Of a stretch of 64,000 nt of DNA, positions 57,471 through 64,000 are shown in pieces. Made by a program: the position numbers and the translations under genes. The stretch lies in assembly GCA_029717555.1 (NCBI GenBank), contig JAMDHS010000055.1, positions 85,913 through 149,912 of the forward strand. Reading direction: 5' to 3'. Every line of letters starts with the position of its first letter. Positions within the stretch are counted from its first letter, which is position 1. Below the pieces are notes generated by a model. That model was not told the DNA's origin. It saw only the letters and a program-made list of their open reading frames with translations, and did not search any database. The stretch is from Peribolospora baueri. Its lineage: Eukaryota > Basidiomycota > Peribolosporomycetes > Peribolosporales > Peribolosporaceae.

Positions 57471-58484
57471 TTAATTTTTATATTCCTTGCCTTTCTTTTT
57501 GAAGGCAACTCCTAGCGGCTTCAACCTTTCAGCGCAACTCATGTTAATCCTGCTCACTTTCCGTCACTGTGGGATTTTTTTTCAGACTTTTTTTTTTTTT
57601 CTTTTTTTTTGGCATTGTGTCGCGCCTGTTTTACGTACTTTACATTCCGTCCGGAGCGAGCAAAAGGTGGGAGGGTCGATTGTCGGGTGACGGATGTGAT
57701 GTAATTGGTGTGAGCACGGCGTCGCGCTCGATTCGATTCTGCTAGCCCTTCGTGGCGGGTGAGGAGGCTGAGCGAGTACTGGGGAGGCGTAGTCAAGCAC
57801 GTATATGGGTGCATTCCCCCTCATCTTACGAGGGGGAGGCTCGACGTGCACCTACCTGGCCAAGGAAGAGAAGAGGCCAGCCAAGCCAAGCCAAGGCTCG
57901 GCCGGCGTTTTCGGACCGTCCGTCGGTTCGAGTCGGCCTGTACCGTACGATCGTACGTCTACTGCGTACGTGCGATACATGCATGGTCGTAGCCATAGCC
58001 CGCTGGACAACTAAACTAAAATCTATGAGTACGATGCGAGACAGCAGCCAGCCAGCCAGCCAGCCACAGCCAGCCAAGACAAGACAAGACGAGACAAGAC
58101 AGACCTGTTTAGGCAGGCAGGCAGGCAGGCCGGCCGTTGCGACGGGTCGGGGCGGCTGGACGTGATCGTGCCTGACTGACGTCTGTCTGTCTCCTCCCAA
58201 GCCATCATCCATCCAGCCTCCCTAGCAAGCCAACCGCCGCCCATCGACAATCTCGCGCCGCCGTCGTCGAACGGTAATGATAACGGAAGGGAAAGTTCAT
58301 TGCTGCAATGAGACTAATGCACGAGAACGAACAGTCTGGAGGTAGGTGTGATGATGGGCCAAGCAAAAAGGATAGCAAACGGGTTAAGAAAAAAAAAAAA
58401 AAAAAAAAGAAGAAGAAAAGGGAGAAAAGACAGTGAAGACGCTTCGATGATGCTAGGAGTACAGATGAGGATCGTCCCGAGACG
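57471..58484. other. tRNA 3' region and Mub1 3' flank with homopolymers and microsatellites
   Basis: T-rich tracts at 57576-57610 are interrupted by single C/G bases. Imperfect tetra- and pentanucleotide repeats lie at 57870-57900 and 58045-58131, and a run of about 19 A at 58389-58407. I see no gene. Confidence 0.55.
58045..58131. repeat. (CCAG)n, (ACAAG)n, (AGGC)n compound microsatellite
   Basis: Three adjacent short-unit repeats: CCAG units, then ACAAG/ACGAG units, then AGGC units. They are seen directly. Confidence 0.88.
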
Positions 58485-61400
58485 TCACGATGCCTGCTGC
58501 TGCTGCTGCTGCTGCTGTTGATGTTGCGCCTGCGCCGACGGTCCTCCCGCGCCAGCGCCGTGCCCTTCGCTGCGAGCCGAGCACCAAAACCGATGACCCA
58601 TTTGCCAAGCCTTGCTCTGACAAGCCTTGCTACAATACTTGGCCTTGCGACACCTTCGGCATTTAGCAAACTCTCTCGGGAAGGCCTCCCACCGTCCGCA
58701 AAACATGTTGGCGCACTGACGGATTCCACCTCTGTTTTCGTCCTTTCGGCACGCGTTTCGCATGATCACCCCCGCCCAGTATTGGATCTCTGGCGCCAGG
58801 CGCGGGTTCGATCGGTCCGAGGGCGAGGTGCGCAGAGTAAAGCGCTCAACGACGCTGAACACGTTGCGCTTGGGCGGCGACGACGGCGTCCAGGACTGAT
58901 TCTGCGACTGCGACGATTGCGGCTCGTTCCGCTCCACCGCCGCTGCTGCCGCGGCCTTCTTAGCTGCGTGCGCACGCGACGCCTTTTCCTTTTTGCGCTC
59001 CTCGTCCGTCTTCGCGTGTCGCTCCCTTCGATCGCCGCGGCCGCGGTCTGTGGCGGCGGAAGCCGACGAACCGTTGCCATCTCCGTCCGCGTCGGCTTCC
59101 CGGTCGATCCCTTCCATTTCCCCATCCCCGTCCCCGTCCCCATCCGCTTCTCCGTCCCCATCTCCATCCCCATCCACCGACTCGCCGACGCCGGCCTCCT
59201 TTCCTTTGGCGCTGGAAGCAGCAGAGGCGGACCTCTTGGGCCTGACGACGTGCGGGAATGGTAAGTGGCACGTGTCTGGGTCGTGGAAGAGAGTGCGGAC
59301 GTGGCTGTACTTGCTGAGGTAAGCGAGTAGCTGAAGCGAAAGGAGCACGTCCTCTTCGCGATAGATCATAAAGTCGCCCGAGGCGGAGGGGGCGGAGGAG
59401 GACGATGATGGGACGCCGGCACCGGAAGCAGGCGCGGCTGGAGCGCCGGCCGTCGCTGCCGGCGCCGCTGGGGGAGGGCGAGCGCGCCAGGGCGCTCGAG
59501 CGCCACCGGTCTGATCCGCCAGGGGAGGCGAGGGACGCTGAGCGCCTACGCCGACGCCACCACCGGTGGCGACGGTGGGTGCAATCGAGGGGGGCTGTCT
59601 GGCGTGTGCAGGGAAAGAGAATCCCAACTGCTGCTGCTGCTGTTGCTGTTGCTGATGTTGTCGCTGCTGCTGCTGCTGCTGCCACTGTGCTGGGAGGGTC
59701 TGCTCGGGAAGGGTCCGCTCACTGGCGATGATGGTGTCGGAGCGAGACTGGCGCGAGAGGGGCCGGGCCGTTTGGCCGAACGAGGTGGGCGCGGAAGCGG
59801 TGGATGCGGGCTCAGTGGGCTGGTGGTGGTGATGATGGTGGTGGTAGTGATGATGGTGGCGGAGGTGGTGCGATCTCTGGGGCGCGTCTAGGGTGTGCCA
59901 TTGCTGTGCAACGGGAAAAGACGAAGGAGGGAAAAAGGAGGGAGACGACCCGGGCCGAACAGCGCCGGCGGAGGAAGGGTGCAGAGTGGAAGGGCGGGAG
60001 GGACCGGCGACAGGGGTGGCGTCGACCGCGGAAGCCGGGGAGGACTCGTCGGCGGAGGAAGAAGCAAAAGTAGATGAGAGCGGAACGAGGTTTCGTCGGG
60101 CCATCCGAGGTGTCTCCATCTCCACACCCTCCATCCCATCATCCATACTAGCTCCCTCAGCGGATCTTCCCTCGGGCCGACTTGCGGTCTGCCAGCCGAT
60201 AGGGACGGAAAGAGCGTCGGCGTCGGCGGCGTCGACGCACTCGGCGCCTTCCATCTCCACGTCCTCGTCGCCGTCGCCAGGCGCACTCTCGCTGCCGCTG
60301 CCGTGACCGCTGGCACCCTCGTCGACGGCACTGCGGAGGTCCTCTGTGGAGGAGACGGTGGTATAGGTGCCAGTGGAGAGGCGGGCGCCCGAGCCGGCAA
60401 CGGAGACGGGCACAATCACGTCCTCGGGTGAAGGAGAGCGGGAAGGGCGGCCGGGAGGACGAGAGCCGGGGCCGGCGACGTCATCGACGGAGACGGAAAC
60501 GGGGAGGGAGGGCGCGCGAAAGCGGTCGTCGAGGAGACGGAGACCGTGAGGCTCGCGCGAGGAGAAGGAAGGAGATTGGGCGTGGTGGGAGGAGCGCTCG
60601 TCGTGTTCGGCAGGCGTGGTAGGTCGGGTGTCGGAGGCGATGGTGACGACGTTGACGGCGTCGTCAGCGGTAGGGCTGTCCGTGTCCGAAGTTCGGGCGG
60701 GCAAACGCTCGTCGGCGACGGGGGCCACTCGCACAGGCGGAGGCGGCGGGGGAGGTGCGGGCATGGCGTGGGCGTGCTGAGATGGGGCGACGGGGGTGAT
60801 GGGGACGGGACCCGGGTGGGCGTGGTGGTGGCCTGCGACGGCGTCGGGAGCGGCGGCGGGGAGGGAGGCTGGGCGCGGGGTGGGGACGTCGCCATCGGGA
60901 AGGAGAAAGGCGACGGCGTCGCGCTGGGCCCTGTCCCTGGTCTCGCGCTCCTTCCACTCTCGCTCCCTGTCGTCCTTGATGGTGTCCTGGACGCGCAAGT
61001 AGCTCTCGAGGACCTTGATGATGACGGGGATCATCCCGGCCTCGACGACGCGGGTGCGGACGTTCTCGCTGCCGCGGACGCCGACGTTGACGACGCACTG
61101 GAAGGCGAGGGACCACTTCCAGATGGCCTTGCGGTCGGGGGCGCCGTTAGGAGAGGAGGAAGGGGGGACGAGGCCGGACTTTGCTTTGGAGGGGGGGGAG
61201 ACGGGCGGTTGGCGAAGGATGCGGACGAGGCGTTCGAGGCCGCCATCGACGGTGAGGATCTCGCGGATGCGGGGCGATGTGGATGTGAGGTAGGCGAGGT
61301 GGGTGAGGGAGTTGATTAGGGGTAGGATGGCAGTGCAGTCGATAGCTGAAGGGGGCAAGGGGAAGGTGAGCGAGGGCTCGAAGCCTTGGAAAGAGGAGAA

Positions 61401-61520
61401 TGCGCTGTCGCGGGCATCATCATCACACCACTCGCACTCACCCCTGCGGTCATAGAGCGCGGAAGAGATGCATACGCTGGCCTTGTTCTGCTGTGGGAAG
61501 CTAAAGTTGGACTCTCTCAT
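58485..61520 (-). CDS. MUB1: Mub1/samB-type MYND zinc-finger protein
   Basis: Two exons in transcript order (61520-61442, 61345-58485) give 979 residues. The N-terminus MRESNFSFPQQNKASVCIS and the block DCTAILPLINSLTHLAYL are hallmarks of fungal Mub1/samB. Armadillo-like sequence follows (AIWKWSLAFQCVVNVGVRGS, VVEAGMIPVIIKVLESYL). The C-terminus has a MYND finger (FAKCRRCRKAKYCSKACQS, then WQMGHRFWC). In yeast Mub1 partners the E3 ligase Ubr2 to ubiquitinate Rpn4; in Aspergillus samB acts in polarity and conidiophore form. The middle is low complexity with poly-His, poly-Gln and Asp/Gly repeats, and the C-terminus is poly-Gln. The intron (61346-61441) is 96 nt, a multiple of three with no stop. 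It must be removed to restore the DRRAIDCT junction. The frame continues upstream of 61520 but with no ATG. Confidence 0.9.
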   Translation of the reverse strand: MRESNFSFPQQNKASVCISSALYDRRGECEWCDDDARDSAFSSFQGFEPSLTFPLPPSAIDCTAILPLINSLTHLAYLTSTSPRIREILTVDGGLERLVRILRQPPVSPPSKAKSGLVPPSSSPNGAPDRKAIWKWSLAFQCVVNVGVRGSENVRTRVVEAGMIPVIIKVLESYLRVQDTIKDDREREWKERETRDRAQRDAVAFLLPDGDVPTPRPASLPAAAPDAVAGHHHAHPGPVPITPVAPSQHAHAMPAPPPPPPPVRVAPVADERLPARTSDTDSPTADDAVNVVTIASDTRPTTPAEHDERSSHHAQSPSFSSREPHGLRLLDDRFRAPSLPVSVSVDDVAGPGSRPPGRPSRSPSPEDVIVPVSVAGSGARLSTGTYTTVSSTEDLRSAVDEGASGHGSGSESAPGDGDEDVEMEGAECVDAADADALSVPIGWQTASRPEGRSAEGASMDDGMEGVEMETPRMARRNLVPLSSTFASSSADESSPASAVDATPVAGPSRPSTLHPSSAGAVRPGSSPSFFPPSSFPVAQQWHTLDAPQRSHHLRHHHHYHHHHHHHQPTEPASTASAPTSFGQTARPLSRQSRSDTIIASERTLPEQTLPAQWQQQQQQRQHQQQQQQQQQLGFSFPAHARQPPSIAPTVATGGGVGVGAQRPSPPLADQTGGARAPWRARPPPAAPAATAGAPAAPASGAGVPSSSSSAPSASGDFMIYREEDVLLSLQLLAYLSKYSHVRTLFHDPDTCHLPFPHVVRPKRSASAASSAKGKEAGVGESVDGDGDGDGEADGDGDGDGEMEGIDREADADGDGNGSSASAATDRGRGDRRERHAKTDEERKKEKASRAHAAKKAAAAAAVERNEPQSSQSQNQSWTPSSPPKRNVFSVVERFTLRTSPSDRSNPRLAPEIQYWAGVIMRNACRKDENRGGIRQCANMFCGRWEAFPREFAKCRRCRKAKYCSKACQSKAWQMGHRFWCSARSEGHGAGAGGPSAQAQHQQQQQQQQQAS

Positions 61521-63946
61521 CGTGCTGGACGGAGAGAGGAAGGGTGGCGAGGGGGATGTGGAGAGAGGAAGGGGGGACGAAGGCGGCGACGAGGATGAGG
61601 ACGGTGGGTTATGGCGAAGGCGAAGGCGACGGGGATGGCGGCGGGGACGGGGAGGTGACGGCGGGCGGGCGTGAGCCGGACCGGATCGGCGTTTGTGTAG
61701 GTCGGGACGGGGAGTCGGGTGTTTTGGATGGGGGGCGGGTGGCGAGGTGGCGAGGGGAGGGGAAGGGAAAGGGGTCAGTGGCGTGGATGGTGGATGGTGG
61801 ATTGTGGATGGGAAGGGAGGCGAGGTTGAGGATGGACGAGAACGACGACAAGCGGATGCGGTGGTTGGTGGTTGTCGTCGGTTGGTTGGTGGTCGACGAG
61901 ATGAGATGGATGGGATGAGATGGATGGGCGACGGGCGCGGGCTGTATGCGCGAGGAGACGACAAGAGAGGAGACGAGCGACGGGGCGACCCGACTCGGAC
62001 GAGACACGAGACGAGACGAGCGACCGACGGCGATTGATTGGGTGGCCTTGGCTTGGCTTGGATTGGATTGTGGGTGCCCGTGGGACTTCTGGGCTAGGGG
62101 CAGACTGGACTCGAATGGCGCGGTGTATGTCTAATTGTGTACTCAGGTACTCGCGTAAGCGCATACGGTACTCGTGTACTTGTATACTTCGTGTGCATGT
62201 GTGTATGTATGTACAACGGCGTGCTGCTTGGCTTGGCTTGCCGTCACGTCACTTCACGTCACTGCACGGCACGGCAGCTTGGAGCGGGCGAAGCAAAAGC
62301 AAGACAAGAACGGCGAAAGGAGGCAGGGTAAAGGAAGAGGTGGATGAACGAAAAGGAAAAAAAGAAAAAAAAAAAAAAAAAAGGCAAGCCAAGTCAGGCG
62401 AACACGAGACCGCAGACGGCAGACCACAGACGCAGACGCGCCACGCTAGTCACCCTTCCTTCCCGCTCGCCACTAGCGCGGAGCCAAACGACGAGCAAAA
62501 CAGTCGGCGAGCGACGCGACCTGGGCCCGACCGACCACGGACGGACGGTGCCTGCCTTCCATCCAATCCAACCCCTGCCCCTCCATGCTCGCTCCCAACG
62601 CAAACTAGCTCGGCCACGCAGGCACGCCAAGTAAGCAAGTCGCATCCGTAACCATCTCATCCCCATCGAGTCGAATCGAGCCCACCGCTCCCCCTCACCG
62701 CCGACCTCGCAAGCATGCAGCAGCGAACGCGCGCCGCTCCGCCCTCTTCGGCTCGGCTCGCTCTCTCTCAGACAGCCGCATCTTGCGCCCACCAGCAAGG
62801 AGACAGAGAGAAAGAAAGATGGGAAGCACGCTGTGGGATGAAAATTGCGGAGGCAACAGAACCGAACCGGACCGAACCAAACCGGACCGCAGTCAGGCCA
62901 GACAGGCAGACAGTCGTGTGTTCCCTCGCTACCGCACCACGAGGCCGTCCGGCACGGCTAGGAGGGGCGGCAGCGGAAGCGGCAGCGGCAATGCAAGAAG
63001 CGAACAAAGTCGAAGCGAAGCGAAAGAATCAATGAATGAATGGATGATAGACGGACAGACGAATGGGCAACGCCATCCGTCCGGCCCGCCGTGCGAACGA
63101 ACGAACGACGAGATAAGTCAAATCGATCGCCACAATCTCGAATCGGCCAATCACCGCGCCCACAGCGATGGATCAGATCCTCCCACCACACACATCACCA
63201 CGCCGCTCGCTGCGGCCAGCGGCTACACGCCGGCGATCTCCTCCGGCGTCGCCTGGTGGGGCAAAGGGGAGGCGGGGAGGCGGGAGGCGGGACCGTACCG
63301 TCCTCGGGCGACCATCGCCGCCGACGCGACGCGGCATCGCGACGTGGCCCTATAGCCTCTCCCGTCGTCCCCCTCGATCACCCGCACCGCCTCCTTCTCC
63401 TTACCACCGACAGACACGCCAAGGCCTCTTGCCGCATCCGCATCGCATGCCAAGCAAGCGCCCGCCCCCATTCCCATTCTTATTGCTATTTATTAGACCT
63501 CGTTTAGCAAACGCGAGCCGTCGTCGAGTGCTAGAGCCTATCTTCCTTCCCCAAGGCCATCGCGCCGGTCGAGAAGACCAGACTGACAGACGAAAACAGA
63601 ACGACAGACGACGTATCCGACCGTCCGCTCGTCCGACCACCCCCGGAACTTGTAGTCACTCTCGTCCGGCCACCTGGCGCGGGCGCTGGCGGGCGGCCGC
63701 CTTGGCTCGCCGCATCCGCCGATCACACGCATCTGCGCAACCGTACCGCACCGGTCCCGGAACATCGGCGGCCCCGTTCTCCGACCTCATCCTCACTTCC
63801 AATCTACCCCTTTCCCTCTCTCTTCTTCTCTTCTCTCTCTTGCCCACCTCTCTCACTGCTACCGATACCGATTTCGAGCGTGGCTTTGATGGACGTCGAG
63901 CTCCCGCGTCCCACGGTCCGCCGACTCGTCCAGCCGGGCTCGACTT

Positions 63947-63997
<51 letters not shown>

Positions 63998-64000
63998 CTC
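61521..64000. other. Mub1 upstream region, microsatellite-rich, no firm gene
   Basis: This 2.5 kb region carries the Mub1 promoter. It has GGTGG/GGAT-type runs at 61780-61930, CTTGG-type runs at 62047-62070 and 62227-62240, an A-rich run at 62357-62382, and ACCG/AACC units at 62862-62889. A pyrimidine-rich tract lies at 63785-63857, of the sort that precedes fungal transcription starts. An ATG at 63888 opens a short frame (MDVELPRPTVRRLVQPGST) that stops at 63947 unless spliced. The window ends in a homopolymer. Confidence 0.45.
63950..63997. repeat. poly-T tract (48 nt)
   Basis: An uninterrupted homopolymer of 48 T almost at the window end. Length in such tracts is often unreliable in assemblies. 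Confidence 0.95.

Noticed and set aside
61521-61964. N-terminal extension of the Mub1 frame
   Set aside because: The frame is open but has no ATG and is Pro/Ser-rich. The conserved Mub1 start MRESNFSFPQQNK lies at 61520.
61920-62651. 243-codon plus frame
   Set aside because: It lies in the microsatellite-rich Mub1 upstream region, is dominated by Arg/Lys, and has no family resemblance.

Overview
The window looks like nuclear DNA of a basidiomycete fungus, probably a yeast-like lineage with dense introns. The evidence is many short GT-AG introns (mostly about 60-100 nt), GC-rich coding sequence, fungal-type families (PIG-P, fungal P450 reductase, samB/Mub1, DHA1 transporters) and two eukaryotic tRNA genes. 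I cannot name the species. The spliced models were built by hand from conserved protein blocks plus in-phase GT/AG junctions. Every gene-level CDS model closes in frame.

Layout. (1) 1-15071: a gene-poor left edge, then a divergent pair, PIG-P/GPI19 (minus) and a 35-exon VPS13 lipid-transfer protein (plus, 3221 aa by my model). (2) 15533-22028: cystathionine beta-synthase without a regulatory CBS-domain pair, then a putative seven-helix membrane protein with a very long loop between helices 5 and 6. (3) 22892-28092: a PH-C2-RasGAP protein on the minus strand. (4) 28093-34920: an unusually long 6.8 kb stretch with no convincing gene, full of microsatellites, with a foldback element flanked by a 6-bp direct repeat. 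(5) 34921-43916: NADPH-cytochrome P450 reductase, a tRNA-Gln, a short Rrp7 C-terminal protein, an Apc4-like protein lacking its beta-propeller, and mitochondrial aspartyl-tRNA synthetase. (6) 44369-50876: an intact DHA1 major-facilitator transporter, followed by a paralogue whose exon blocks are scrambled over both strands. (7) 52337-61520: a DHX9-like helicase with two dsRNA-binding domains, a second tRNA-Gln, and a Mub1/samB MYND protein. (8) 61521-64000: a microsatellite-rich region ending in a 48-nt poly-T tract.

Functionally this is mostly a housekeeping neighbourhood (lipid transfer, GPI anchors, sulfur amino acids, Ras signalling, sterol/P450 electron supply, ribosome processing, cell cycle, organelle translation, ubiquitin ligase adaptor), without obvious operon-like or biosynthetic-cluster logic. 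The most unusual signal is the transporter paralogue at 47662-50876. Its exon blocks keep nearly all splice sites and many in-frame junctions, but their order and orientation are permuted, as if two neighbouring inversions had cut the gene at introns.
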